From contig JARFRJ010000265.1 in the NCBI GenBank assembly GCA_029287305.1, positions 1 to 8,748 of the forward strand: DNA of 8,748 bases, in the 5' to 3' direction. Below the pieces are notes generated by a model. It saw only the letters and a program-made list of their open reading frames with translations, had not been told where the DNA came from and did no database searches. The DNA is from Hyphomonas sp. Lineage in GTDB: Bacteria; Pseudomonadota; Alphaproteobacteria; Caulobacterales; Hyphomonadaceae. The translations under genes and the position numbers were made by a program. This document shows, in pieces, positions 1-7,270 of the stretch. The stretch's first letter is position 1. Each line of letters opens with the position of its first letter.

Positions 1-6
1 TTGTTC

Positions 7-40
7 GTCTCGTGGGCTCGGAGATGTGTATAAGAGACAG
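7..40 (+). other. Nextera read-2 sequencing adapter (assembly artefact)
   Basis: Bases 7-21 read GTCTCGTGGGCTCGG and bases 22-40 read AGATGTGTATAAGAGACAG. Together these are the Illumina Nextera read-2 adapter, ending in the 19-base hyperactive Tn5 mosaic end used for tagmentation. The mosaic end is an engineered hybrid of the two natural IS50 ends, so this is not a resident transposon. Bases 1-6 lie outside the adapter and are probably also non-genomic. Native DNA starts at about base 41, and nothing before it should be annotated biologically. Confidence 0.97.
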
Positions 41-76
41 GAGGTAGATAAGAAAACAGCCATGGGAGGCGCGTAA
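41..76 (+). CDS. possible 3' end of an upstream gene (12 codons)
   Basis: Reading from the first native base, one frame is open to a TAA at 74-76 and ends in residues EVDKKTAMGGA. The other two forward frames hold no comparable gene end; one meets stops at 45-47 and 49-51. The stop would lie one base before the ATG at 78, typical of a tightly packed operon, and the GGAGG ribosome site of the next gene (65-69) would sit inside this tail. The stretch is too short to identify a product or to exclude chance. It is cut by the adapter junction. Confidence 0.25.
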   Translation, partial: EVDKKTAMGGA

Positions 77-77
77 A

Positions 78-1295
78 ATGCCATTTGATGATGTAAAAGC
101 TCTGAAGGAATTTCGTGAGGAAACCCGCGACTGGTTGGAGAATAATTGTCCCCCTTCGATGCGCACGCCGTTGAAAAGCGATGCAGATGTGATCTGGGGC
201 GGACGCGGTCAGCGTTTTGCAAATCCCGATGCCAAGCTTTGGCTGGAGCGCATGGGCGAGAAGGGCTGGACTGCGCCGGAATGGCCGAAAGAATATGGCG
301 GCGGCGGGCTTTCGAAGGCTGAGACCCGGGTCCTGAACCAGGAGTTGAAGCGGATCAAGGCGCGCCCGGCGCTATGGTCTTTCGGGATTTGGATGTTTGG
401 TCCGGCCCTTCTGGAATTTGGCAATGAGGCGCAGAAACAGCGCTTTTTGCCCGGTATCGTCAAAGGCGAAACCCGCTGGTGTCAGGGCTATTCTGAGCCC
501 GGCGCGGGGTCTGATTTGGCCAGTCTGCAAACCAAATGTGAGGATAAGGGAGATCATTATCTGATCAATGGGCAAAAGGTCTGGACCTCATATGCCGATC
601 AGGCCGACTGGATTTTCTGTCTTGTGCGCACCAATAAAGAGACAAAGCATGACGGGATCAGCTTCATTCTGTTTGATATGGACACAAAAGGGGTCACCAC
701 CCGTCCAATCAAGCTGATTTCCGGGTCTTCACCCTTTTGTGAAACTTTTTTTGATGATGTTGAAGTGCCCAAAGATCAGCTTGTAGGTAAGGTCAATGCG
801 GGCTGGACGATTGCCAAACGCCTGCTGCAATTTGAGCGGCAATCCATCTCAGCTTCCGGCTTTGGCGCGACCTCCGCCGGGGCCGGGGCGCTCGGGCTTG
901 CTGAGATTGCCCTGACACATATCGGGACAGATACGAGCGGCAAACTTGCCGACAGTGATTTACGCGTTCGGGTTGCCAAACATTTAATGTATGACAAGGC
1001 GTTTGGTCTGTCGATCCAACGCGGTCAGGAAGAGGCCAAAACCGGCTCAAATGGGGCTTTGACCTCAATTGCCAAATATTGTGCGGCCAAGCTGAACCAA
1101 GAAAAGACAGAGCTGACGGTGGAAGCCTTGGGCACAGAGGGGCTTGGCTGGGACGGGCCGGGCTTTGACAGAACCGCCCTAGCACATACGCGCGCCATGC
1201 TTCGGGCCAAAGGCAATTCGATTGAAGGCGGCACAAGCGAGGTTAATCTCAATGTATTGGCTAAACGCGTTCTAGGTCTGCGCGATCATCAATAG
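78..1295 (+). CDS. acyl-CoA dehydrogenase, probable catalytic subunit of a heteromeric pair
   Basis: This 405-residue flavoprotein would introduce an alpha,beta double bond into an acyl-CoA in the cytoplasm, passing electrons to electron-transfer flavoprotein. Visible family motifs are YSEPGAGSD (138-146) for acyl-CoA/FAD binding and WTS (169-171) near the flavin. The usual C-terminal catalytic motif YEGT is altered to IEGGT (382-386), so the position equivalent to Glu376 of medium-chain acyl-CoA dehydrogenase is glycine. A glutamate is instead present in FER, at E253, which aligns with the catalytic Glu254 of isovaleryl-CoA dehydrogenase. The RxQFG motif of the second half is missing here but present in the next gene, which suggests the two form one enzyme. 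The start at 78 is supported by GGAGG at 65-69, eight bases upstream. The gap to the next gene is 80 bases. The family assignment is firm; substrate and catalytic role are inference. Confidence 0.93.
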   Translation: MPFDDVKALKEFREETRDWLENNCPPSMRTPLKSDADVIWGGRGQRFANPDAKLWLERMGEKGWTAPEWPKEYGGGGLSKAETRVLNQELKRIKARPALWSFGIWMFGPALLEFGNEAQKQRFLPGIVKGETRWCQGYSEPGAGSDLASLQTKCEDKGDHYLINGQKVWTSYADQADWIFCLVRTNKETKHDGISFILFDMDTKGVTTRPIKLISGSSPFCETFFDDVEVPKDQLVGKVNAGWTIAKRLLQFERQSISASGFGATSAGAGALGLAEIALTHIGTDTSGKLADSDLRVRVAKHLMYDKAFGLSIQRGQEEAKTGSNGALTSIAKYCAAKLNQEKTELTVEALGTEGLGWDGPGFDRTALAHTRAMLRAKGNSIEGGTSEVNLNVLAKRVLGLRDHQ

Positions 1296-1375
1296 AGGAC
1301 GGCGTTTTGTAAACTGGCACGCACGCCTTGATCCAGGCCTATATTCCAACTCCTTCCTATTAAGAGATTTTTCCT

Positions 1376-2512
1376 ATGACATTTATTCTATCTGAAGATC
1401 AGACCATGTTGCGCGATACCGCCCTGGCCTTTGCCCGCGATACACTTCCGGTGAGCCATTTAAGAGCGCAAAGAGATGCCGGAGAAGCCGCGCTGACATC
1501 GCAAGCCCAGACGCAAATGGCCGATCTTGGCTTTTTAGGCGTTCTGATCCCTGAAAACTATGGCGGGTCTGATTTTGGTCTGGTTGGTATGGGTCAGATT
1601 ATGGAGGCTATGGGACGCAATCTGGCGGCAACCCCGCTTGTCCAAAGCGGGGTTATTGGGGCCGGGTTGGTCGCGCTTTTGGGAACAGAAAAGCAGAAGA
1701 CTACCTATTTGCCGAAAATCGCTGAAGGCACCTGCCTAACCGCGCTCGGTCTTGATGAGGGCGCGCATCACGCACCGCTTGCGATCACCGCAAAGGCCCA
1801 ACAGACAGAAGAGGGTTTTGTGTTGAACGGAGCCAAGAAATTTGTTCCGGATGGGCATATCGCGGACATATTTATCATTCTGGCCCGAACGGACGGTGAG
1901 GCGTCTTCTTCAGAGGGGCTCAGTCTTTTTCTGGTGCCGAAAGATATAGATGGTTTAGAGGTCACCCCGCTCAATACGCTGGATTCGCATGGCGCGGCGC
2001 ATATTCAGTTTGACACGCTTAAAATCGGGCCTGAACATGTTCTTGGACCTGTGGGAAGCATTTATCCAGAGCTTGAAACCATACTGGACCGTGCCCGCGC
2101 CTCGCTCGCCTCTGAAATGCTCGGCGCAGCGACAGCGGCCTTTGAGATGACGCTTGATTATCTCAAGACCAGACGACAATTTGGTCAATTGATTGGCGGA
2201 TTTCAGGCGCTGCAGCATCGCGCGGCGGTTCTGTTCACAGAGCTTGAGCTGACCCGTTCTTGTGTGAGCGCTGCGCTGAGAGCTGTTGAGATCGAAAGTC
2301 AGGATAAAGCCAAGCTTGTCAGTCTTGCCAAAGCGCGTGCGGGCGAGACGCTACATCTGGTCTCCAATGAAACGGTGCAAATGCATGGCGGGATCGGCAT
2401 GACCGATGATCATGATTCTGGCTTTTATCTAAAGCGGGCGCGGGTTTTGGAAGCGCTTTATGGCGGCGAAGGCTTCCATCGCGATCGCTATGCCCGTCTT
2501 TGCGGATTTTAA
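1376..2512 (+). CDS. acyl-CoA dehydrogenase, probable non-catalytic partner subunit
   Basis: This 378-residue protein has the full acyl-CoA dehydrogenase length and fold signature but a degenerate active site. The SEPxxGSD motif is replaced by LDEGAHHAP (126-134). The isovaleryl-CoA dehydrogenase-type glutamate position is alanine (A240, in LDRARAS). The medium-chain-type position is glycine (G363, in LYGGEGF). The second-half FAD-contact motifs are well kept: RRQFG (266-270), FQALQ (276-280) and QMHGGIGMT (335-343). This is complementary to the upstream protein. In mycobacterial sterol side-chain degradation, paired FadE proteins such as ChsE4-ChsE5 form alpha2beta2 enzymes in which only one subunit supplies the base; by analogy this would be the partner. 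AAGAGA at 1362-1367 is a reasonable ribosome site eight bases before the ATG. The two genes are probably co-transcribed. Family is certain; heteromer formation is inferred. Confidence 0.92.
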   Translation: MTFILSEDQTMLRDTALAFARDTLPVSHLRAQRDAGEAALTSQAQTQMADLGFLGVLIPENYGGSDFGLVGMGQIMEAMGRNLAATPLVQSGVIGAGLVALLGTEKQKTTYLPKIAEGTCLTALGLDEGAHHAPLAITAKAQQTEEGFVLNGAKKFVPDGHIADIFIILARTDGEASSSEGLSLFLVPKDIDGLEVTPLNTLDSHGAAHIQFDTLKIGPEHVLGPVGSIYPELETILDRARASLASEMLGAATAAFEMTLDYLKTRRQFGQLIGGFQALQHRAAVLFTELELTRSCVSAALRAVEIESQDKAKLVSLAKARAGETLHLVSNETVQMHGGIGMTDDHDSGFYLKRARVLEALYGGEGFHRDRYARLCGF

Positions 2513-2532
2513 GGGCCTGTCTTTAAAGGCCC
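2513..2532. terminator. candidate hairpin between convergent genes
   Basis: A perfect six-base GC-rich stem pairs GGGCCT (2513-2518) with AGGCCC (2527-2532) around an eight-base loop. It begins immediately after the stop codon of the second acyl-CoA dehydrogenase and lies downstream of hldE on the other strand, so it could serve both converging units. The T-tract is poor: none on the + strand and only TTAAAA on the - strand. It may therefore be a weak or Rho-assisted terminator. Confidence 0.4.
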
Positions 2533-2561
2533 GGCGCAAATTCTCCATATGTACAGCCAGC

Positions 2562-4001
2562 TCATCCTGTCTTGATTTTGTTCACCATTTGCGTTGTGGA
2601 AAATCCCTCCAGAAGCGGTACGATATGAACCTCACCGCCGCCTGCGCGGACGCTTTCGGCGCCGACAATTGTCTCGAGCGTATAATCGCCGCCCTTGACC
2701 AAAAGATCAGGTTTGAGGGCTTCAATCAGTTTAAGCGGCGTATCTTCTGAAAACAGGACAACCATATCAATAGCGGCCAGACCCTCTAAGAGGCGTGCCC
2801 GTGCATATTGAGAATTGACCGGGCGTGTCACCCCTTTTAGGCGACGTATTGAGGCATCATCATTCAAGCCGACTATTAAACGGTCGCAGCGCGCCTTGGC
2901 CTCGCTTAAAATATGTAAATGGCCGGGATGTAAAATGTCAAAACAGCCATTGGTAAAGCCGATAGACTGGCCGTCCTTGCGCCAGAGTGTGATTTTTTCC
3001 AGCGCGTCCCGAAGCTCTGTCAGCCCAGTATCAGGCTCTGTGAAAAGCTCTGACGGGTTGACAGTGGCCGTGCCTTTCTTGGCGACAACTTGGCCGGAAG
3101 TGATCAGCGCCAGCTCTGCGGCGGTCTCAATATCTGCTCCCAATCCATAAGCAAGCCCAAGAGCGGCCAGCGCCGTATCGCCCGCGCCAGAGACATCATA
3201 AACATCTCTGGCCCGGGTCGGCCTATGGCAAATTTGACCGCCGCGTGCGAGGTAAGACAGACCTTTTTCAGCCCGTGTAACAAGGATCGCTTTGGCTGGG
3301 CTCATCTCAAGCGCCTGATATAGGGCGCGTTCAATTGCAGCTTTATCATTGAGTGGGAAACCGACCATGGCGGCAAGTTCGGCCCGGTTCGGCTTGATTA
3401 GGTCTGCGGGACCATAATCGCCGATTGGTTTGTCTTTTGGATCAATCAGAACCGGAATAGAGGTCTCCCTGACCCGGTCCCAAAGCGCCTCCAAAACAGG
3501 CTTGCAGATAAAGCCTTTGGCATAATCTGAGATCAAAATAGCGTCGATAGTGGGTAGAATTCGCTCCAGTTGGGCGCTCATTTGCGCCAATATATCCGGG
3601 GCAGGCGGTCCTTTCCCATCTCTGTCGAGCCGCATAAGCTGCTGGCCTTGCGAGATAAAGCGCGTTTTCGTGGTTGTCACGCGGTCCGTCTCAGACCAGA
3701 GTAAAGACTTTAAGGGCGCCTCATCTTCGAGCATATTGATCAGGGTTTGGCCGTCCGCATCATCCCCAACAAGCCCCATAAGGGTGACCTTTGCGCCCAA
3801 AGCGATAAGATTACGCGCTGTATTGGCCGCCCCGCCCGGCATTCTGACAGACTTTTTTTCTGCAAAAACCGGGACAGGGGCTTCTGGTGAGATGCGGGTA
3901 ACAGTGCCGTCAATATAATGATCCAGCATAATATCGCCGAGGCAAAGGATGTGGCGATCCTGCGCTTTATCAAGCAGATTTGCGAGAGCTTGCTGCGTCA
4001 T
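2562..4001 (-). CDS. hldE: bifunctional D-glycero-beta-D-manno-heptose-7-phosphate kinase / heptose-1-phosphate adenylyltransferase
   Basis: HldE carries out two cytoplasmic steps of ADP-heptose synthesis for the lipopolysaccharide inner core: phosphorylation of heptose 7-phosphate at C1, and later adenylylation of heptose 1-phosphate. The 479-residue length matches fused HldE (477 in E. coli). Residues 1 to about 320 form a PfkB/ribokinase-like kinase with GD at 22-23, [12 protein letters not shown] at 54-65, and GAGD at 272-275, where D275 is the expected catalytic base. Residues from about 345 to the end form a nucleotidyltransferase with [11 protein letters not shown] (351-361), KGGDY (436-440) and STTQMV (468-473). 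The start ATG overlaps the kdsA stop as ATGA (3998-4001), so translation is probably coupled; no strong separate ribosome site is visible. Pairing with kdsA places both inner-core sugar precursors under one control. No defect is seen. Confidence 0.97.
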   Translation of the reverse strand: MTQQALANLLDKAQDRHILCLGDIMLDHYIDGTVTRISPEAPVPVFAEKKSVRMPGGAANTARNLIALGAKVTLMGLVGDDADGQTLINMLEDEAPLKSLLWSETDRVTTTKTRFISQGQQLMRLDRDGKGPPAPDILAQMSAQLERILPTIDAILISDYAKGFICKPVLEALWDRVRETSIPVLIDPKDKPIGDYGPADLIKPNRAELAAMVGFPLNDKAAIERALYQALEMSPAKAILVTRAEKGLSYLARGGQICHRPTRARDVYDVSGAGDTALAALGLAYGLGADIETAAELALITSGQVVAKKGTATVNPSELFTEPDTGLTELRDALEKITLWRKDGQSIGFTNGCFDILHPGHLHILSEAKARCDRLIVGLNDDASIRRLKGVTRPVNSQYARARLLEGLAAIDMVVLFSEDTPLKLIEALKPDLLVKGGDYTLETIVGAESVRAGGGEVHIVPLLEGFSTTQMVNKIKTG

Positions 4002-4909
4002 CCGCTCAAAGCAGTCTCTGCGGCAAAGGATTTAGCCAAATGGTCAAAGGCAATAATCTGCCGCATAACCTCCTCAGCCTTGTCTAGAGGGATCATATTC
4101 GGACCATCAGAGGGGGCGTCATCGGGATTATCATGAACCTCCATGAAGATCGCCGCTACACCGATTGCGGCAGCGGCCTTGGCAAGAATAGGCGCAAACT
4201 CTCTTTGGCCGCCACTTTTACTGCCGAGCCCGCCGGGTTGCTGGACAGAATGGGTCGCATCGAAAACGACCGGGCAACCCAGCGCTTTCATTTGTGGCAG
4301 CGCCCGAAAATCTGTGACCAGCGTATTATAGCCAAAGCTAACGCCGCGCTCTGTCAGCAGGATATTATCGCACCCTCCGGCTAGAAGTTTATCGACAACG
4401 CTGCGCATATCCCAAGGGGCTAGGAATTGCCCTTTTTTCACATTCACTGTCTTGCCAGTGGCGGCGGCGGCAAGAAGAAGATCGGTTTGGCGGCATAGAA
4501 AAGCCGGAATTTGTAAGATATCCACCGTTTGAGCGGCGATGGCACATTGCTCTGCGGTATGCACATCGGTTACGATTGGGCATCCTGTTTCAGCCCGCAC
4601 AGCCTCGAAAATCGGTAAAGCGTCCTGCAGAGACACGCCGCGATAGCTTGTCATACTGGTGCGATTGGCTTTGTCAAAACTGGTTTTATAGATCAGGGAG
4701 ACACCCAGCCGGCCGGCAATTTCAGCCAAAGCCGCGGACATTTTCATCGCATGATCCCGGCTTTCCAAAGCGCAAGGCCCGGCAATAAAACTTATTGGAC
4801 CTGTATTGGAGATAGATATAGGCGCTTTGCCTGTGGTGATTTCAACGCGTTGGCGGGGCCCGTTCAAGGGCGTGTCTTGTGGGGTCAGATCAGGCATTTT
4901 CACACTCAT
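3998..4909 (-). CDS. kdsA: 3-deoxy-8-phosphooctulonate (Kdo-8-phosphate) synthase, metal-dependent type
   Basis: KdsA condenses phosphoenolpyruvate with arabinose 5-phosphate to give Kdo 8-phosphate, the precursor of the Kdo that links lipid A to the core. The 303-residue protein has the diagnostic motifs AGPCALES (43-50), [11 protein letters not shown] (75-85), [13 protein letters not shown] (133-145), NVKKGQF (156-162), [10 protein letters not shown] (186-195) and [12 protein letters not shown] (216-227). C46, H220, E257 and D268 match the metal ligands C11, H185, E222 and D233 of the Aquifex enzyme, with identical spacings of 174, 37 and 11 residues. E. coli KdsA has Asn in place of the Cys, so this is the metal-dependent class. 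About 35 residues precede the barrel core, longer than in Aquifex. The ATG at 4907-4909 was chosen, with GAAGG 12 bases upstream; an in-frame ATG at codon 5 is an alternative. It is the first gene of a pair with hldE. Confidence 0.97.
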   Translation of the reverse strand: MSVKMPDLTPQDTPLNGPRQRVEITTGKAPISISNTGPISFIAGPCALESRDHAMKMSAALAEIAGRLGVSLIYKTSFDKANRTSMTSYRGVSLQDALPIFEAVRAETGCPIVTDVHTAEQCAIAAQTVDILQIPAFLCRQTDLLLAAAATGKTVNVKKGQFLAPWDMRSVVDKLLAGGCDNILLTERGVSFGYNTLVTDFRALPQMKALGCPVVFDATHSVQQPGGLGSKSGGQREFAPILAKAAAAIGVAAIFMEVHDNPDDAPSDGPNMIPLDKAEEVMRQIIAFDHLAKSFAAETALSG

Positions 4910-5102
4910 TTACAGTCAGAGCCTTCATAGACCAAGTGGCGCGAAGCTCAAGCCTTTTCAGGAGGGGTGTCATGGTCTGGACTATGCCTTGATTTCCCCA
5001 ATATGGTGTCGCGGTTTTAATTTAAACTGGACGTGACCTTTGAGCTGTCTATGTTAAACAAGCAGATGGGGCCATAATCACTGTCAAAGCAAGGATGCGT
5101 GA
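4910..5102. promoter_or_regulatory. divergent intergenic region between kdsA and the flavoprotein operon
   Basis: These 193 bases separate the start codons of two divergently transcribed units and must hold promoters for both. No open frame here looks like a gene. The side near 5010-5060 is AT-rich (GGTTTTAATTTAAAC at about 5013-5027). A good ribosome site, AAGGA at 5091-5095, precedes the ATG at 5103 by seven bases. I could not find a convincing sigma-70 or ECF-sigma promoter pair by eye on either strand, so the exact promoters are left open. Confidence 0.5.
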
Positions 5103-6452
5103 ATGAAAATTGCCATTATAGGGTCAGGAATTAGCGGTTTGTCCGCTGCTTATGCTTTAAAAAACCAGGCCAATATTACCCTATACGAAAAGCGCGCCCG
5201 ATTGGGGGGGCATAGCCATACGATTAACATTGATTATGACGGCACCCCGCTAAATGTTGACGCAGGTTTTATTGTCTATAATGCCCATAATTATCCAAAT
5301 TTGATTGAATTGTTCAAAAATCTGGATGTTGAGACAAGCCCCAGCGATATGAGTTTTGCGGTTTCAAATCCGGATGGATTTGAGTGGTCTTCCAATCCAA
5401 AAGGCTTGTTTGCCTGGAAGCGCAACCTGTTCAATCCACGCTTTCATAAATTTTGGCGAGATATTCTGAAATTCAATGATATTGCCCGTAAGGAACTGAG
5501 TGAAAACAGGCTGACGGATCGCACATTGGGCGACTGGCTTGACCGGCATGGGTTTAACACCGCTTTTCGTGACAATTATATCCTGCCTATGGGCGGGGCG
5601 ATCTGGTCTATGCCGGAAGCAGACATACTCTCCTATCCGGCCTTAAGTTTTTTCAAATTCTTTGAAAACCATCGCCTGATGAACAGGGAGCGCCCGGCCT
5701 GGCGCACCGTGACAGGGGGGTCACAGACCTATGTCAAACGGCTTGAGGCGCTGTTGGAGGCGGACACGGTGAAAGACCGCGCTGTGACCAAGGTCAGCCG
5801 CGCGCCAAGCACTCAGTCAGGCAACCTATCAGACAATCCATCAGGCGGGCGCTTATGCGTCGAGCTTGAGACGGGCGAGCGCGATTATTTCGATCATGTG
5901 ATAATGGCCGCGCATTCAGACCAGTCACAGGCGATGCTGTCAGCAGAGGACTTCACCAGCGCACATACCTGCCTTGGGGGTATGCGCTATGCGCCGAACA
6001 GGATTTATCTTCACCGCGATGAGGCATTTATGCCTGCGCGACGCCGGGCCTGGGCCGCTTGGAATGTCTTGCGGCAAAACCCGGATCATATGTGCGTGAC
6101 CTATTGGATGAATATCCTGCAGGGCTTGCCCAGAGATAAACCTGTATTTGTTACACTGAACCCGGCAGAGCCGCCTGATCCGGCCCAAACATTTGTCAGC
6201 TATGAATTTGATCATCCGCAATTCGATGCGCCCGCCGCTGATTCTGTTGCAAGGCTAAAGGCGATGAATGGTCAGGATGGGCTATGGTTTGCCGGGGCCT
6301 GGATGGGTTCTGGCTTTCATGAGGATGGCCTGAAATCCGGTCTGGAAGTGGCCCTCGCGCTGGGCGGCAAAGTGCCTTGGGAGCCGCAAAATCTGCACTC
6401 TTATGCAAAAACTGAAAAGGTGCCCAGACGACGCTATGAGGTCACTGCCTGA
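5103..6452 (+). CDS. FAD/NAD(P)-binding amine-oxidase-like flavoprotein of a lipid-modification operon
   Basis: This 449-residue cytoplasmic protein has an N-terminal Rossmann fold: GSGISG (7-12) follows strand MKIAII, an acidic E29 ends the second strand, and RLGGHSHT (33-40) follows as in the flavin amine oxidase/desaturase superfamily. A C-terminal FAD motif lies at LWFAGAWMGSGFHEDGLKSG (394-413). There is no signal peptide or membrane segment. The family (COG2907 type) is usually annotated only as NAD/FAD-binding protein. It typically sits beside DUF1365 and cyclopropane-synthase-like genes, as here, and plant cyclopropane synthases fuse a similar flavin domain to the methyltransferase. 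A redox step on a methylated or unsaturated acyl chain is therefore likely but unproven. AAGGA at 5091-5095 supports the start. The stop overlaps the next ATG as TGATG. Residues 234-250 form an S/N/G-rich loop that looks like a local insertion. There is a G7 run at 5204-5210. Confidence 0.9.
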   Translation: MKIAIIGSGISGLSAAYALKNQANITLYEKRARLGGHSHTINIDYDGTPLNVDAGFIVYNAHNYPNLIELFKNLDVETSPSDMSFAVSNPDGFEWSSNPKGLFAWKRNLFNPRFHKFWRDILKFNDIARKELSENRLTDRTLGDWLDRHGFNTAFRDNYILPMGGAIWSMPEADILSYPALSFFKFFENHRLMNRERPAWRTVTGGSQTYVKRLEALLEADTVKDRAVTKVSRAPSTQSGNLSDNPSGGRLCVELETGERDYFDHVIMAAHSDQSQAMLSAEDFTSAHTCLGGMRYAPNRIYLHRDEAFMPARRRAWAAWNVLRQNPDHMCVTYWMNILQGLPRDKPVFVTLNPAEPPDPAQTFVSYEFDHPQFDAPAADSVARLKAMNGQDGLWFAGAWMGSGFHEDGLKSGLEVALALGGKVPWEPQNLHSYAKTEKVPRRRYEVTA

Positions 6453-7255
6453 TGGCCCAAACACAAAGGGACGCTGTATGTATCTATAAAGGAAAAACGC
6501 GCCATACACGCTTTATCCCGTTCCGGCAGAGCTTTGCTTATCGGCTTTTCCTGATCAATATTGATATTGACCGGCTGGCTGAGGCAGAGGGCGTCTCGCG
6601 CTTATTCAGTGTCGAAAAGCCCAATCTATTCTCCTTTCGTCGGGAGGATCATGGGACAAGAGAAAGAACAGATTTGCGTCCTTGGGCGGACGATCAGTTT
6701 ACCAAGGCTGGGATTGATCTGGAGGGCGGCATGATCCGCTTGCTCACGCTTCCCAGACATTTATTTTATAAATTTGCGCCGATTTCTCTCTGGCTGGGTT
6801 ATGGTCCCGACCAAGATTTGCGCGGGATTATCTATGAAGTGAATAATACATTCGGTGACAGTCATGCCTATGTCGCCCCGATCAAAGCCGGGCGTAATCA
6901 GCATATGGCGCAGAAGAATTTATATGTTTCGCCCTTTTTTGATGTCAGCGGGCGCTATCGCTTTACCCTGAATGTTTCAGAGGAGAAGCTTGGCCTGATT
7001 GTTGATAATATAGAGGATGGGCAACGCCTGCATATGGCCAGCTTGACCGCCAGACAATCCAAATTGACCTCCGGGGCACTTTTGCAAGCAATGTTCAGCC
7101 GACCTTTCTCAACCCTTGGCGTCAGTGTCGGTATCCATTATCAGGCTTTGAAATTATGGCTGAAGAAAGCGGGCTATCGCCGCCGCCCTGCGGCCCACCC
7201 GACAAAGACAAGCCTAGCTAAACCGATAGTTGCGCCTCATATCAAAAACACCTAG
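6452..7255 (+). CDS. DUF1365 family protein
   Basis: This 267-residue protein belongs to DUF1365, for which I know no established biochemical activity. Family features visible are the N-terminal IYKGKTRHTRFIPFRQSFAY (11-30), SFRREDHG (61-68), LLTLPRHL (97-104), the hallmark YEVNNTFGDSHAY (128-140), YVSPFFDVSGRYRF (158-171) and the C-terminal IHYQALKLWLKKAGY (228-242). No signal peptide or clear transmembrane helix is seen. Its ATG overlaps the flavoprotein stop (TGATG at 6450-6454), and GAGG at 6438-6441 lies ten bases upstream, so translation is probably coupled. Its steady presence between the flavoprotein and the methyltransferase implies a role in the same acyl-lipid modification, perhaps as a partner or a further catalyst. 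Its C-terminus is basic and low in complexity (YRRRPAAHPTKTSLAKP). Family is confident; function is unknown. Confidence 0.93.
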   Translation: MAQTQRDAVCIYKGKTRHTRFIPFRQSFAYRLFLINIDIDRLAEAEGVSRLFSVEKPNLFSFRREDHGTRERTDLRPWADDQFTKAGIDLEGGMIRLLTLPRHLFYKFAPISLWLGYGPDQDLRGIIYEVNNTFGDSHAYVAPIKAGRNQHMAQKNLYVSPFFDVSGRYRFTLNVSEEKLGLIVDNIEDGQRLHMASLTARQSKLTSGALLQAMFSRPFSTLGVSVGIHYQALKLWLKKAGYRRRPAAHPTKTSLAKPIVAPHIKNT

Positions 7256-7270
7256 AAGATATTGACCCTT

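Noticed and set aside
22..40. Tn5/IS50 transposon end
   Set aside because: The sequence is the engineered mosaic end joined to the Nextera read-2 tail, not a natural IS50 inside or outside end, and no transposase follows.
793..1236. 147-codon open frame on the - strand
   Set aside because: It lies wholly antisense to a well-supported acyl-CoA dehydrogenase gene, has a low-complexity Arg/Pro/Ser composition and resembles no family I know.
1301..1327. GGCGT/ACGCC hairpin between the two acyl-CoA dehydrogenase genes
   Set aside because: It has only a five-base stem with a long loop and no T-tract after it, and the flanking genes look functionally linked, so a terminator is not supported.
3550..3918. 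122-codon open frame on the + strand inside hldE
   Set aside because: It is antisense to the conserved kinase domain, and its protein is Ser/Arg/Pro-rich without recognisable motifs.
4924..4951. TTGAGC-N16-TATGAA on the - strand as the kdsA promoter
   Set aside because: The start would fall about eight bases before the ATG and leave the GAAGG ribosome site outside the transcript, so it is not convincing.
4929..4978. AGACCA / TGGTCT inverted repeat in the divergent region
   Set aside because: Six-base arms 38 bases apart, with no extension of the match, are expected by chance.
5033..5058. TGACCT-N15-TAAAC as an RpoE/ChrR-type promoter
   Set aside because: It resembles the Rhodobacter sigma-E -35 element only loosely, and the spacer is shorter than I would expect; chance similarity is likely.
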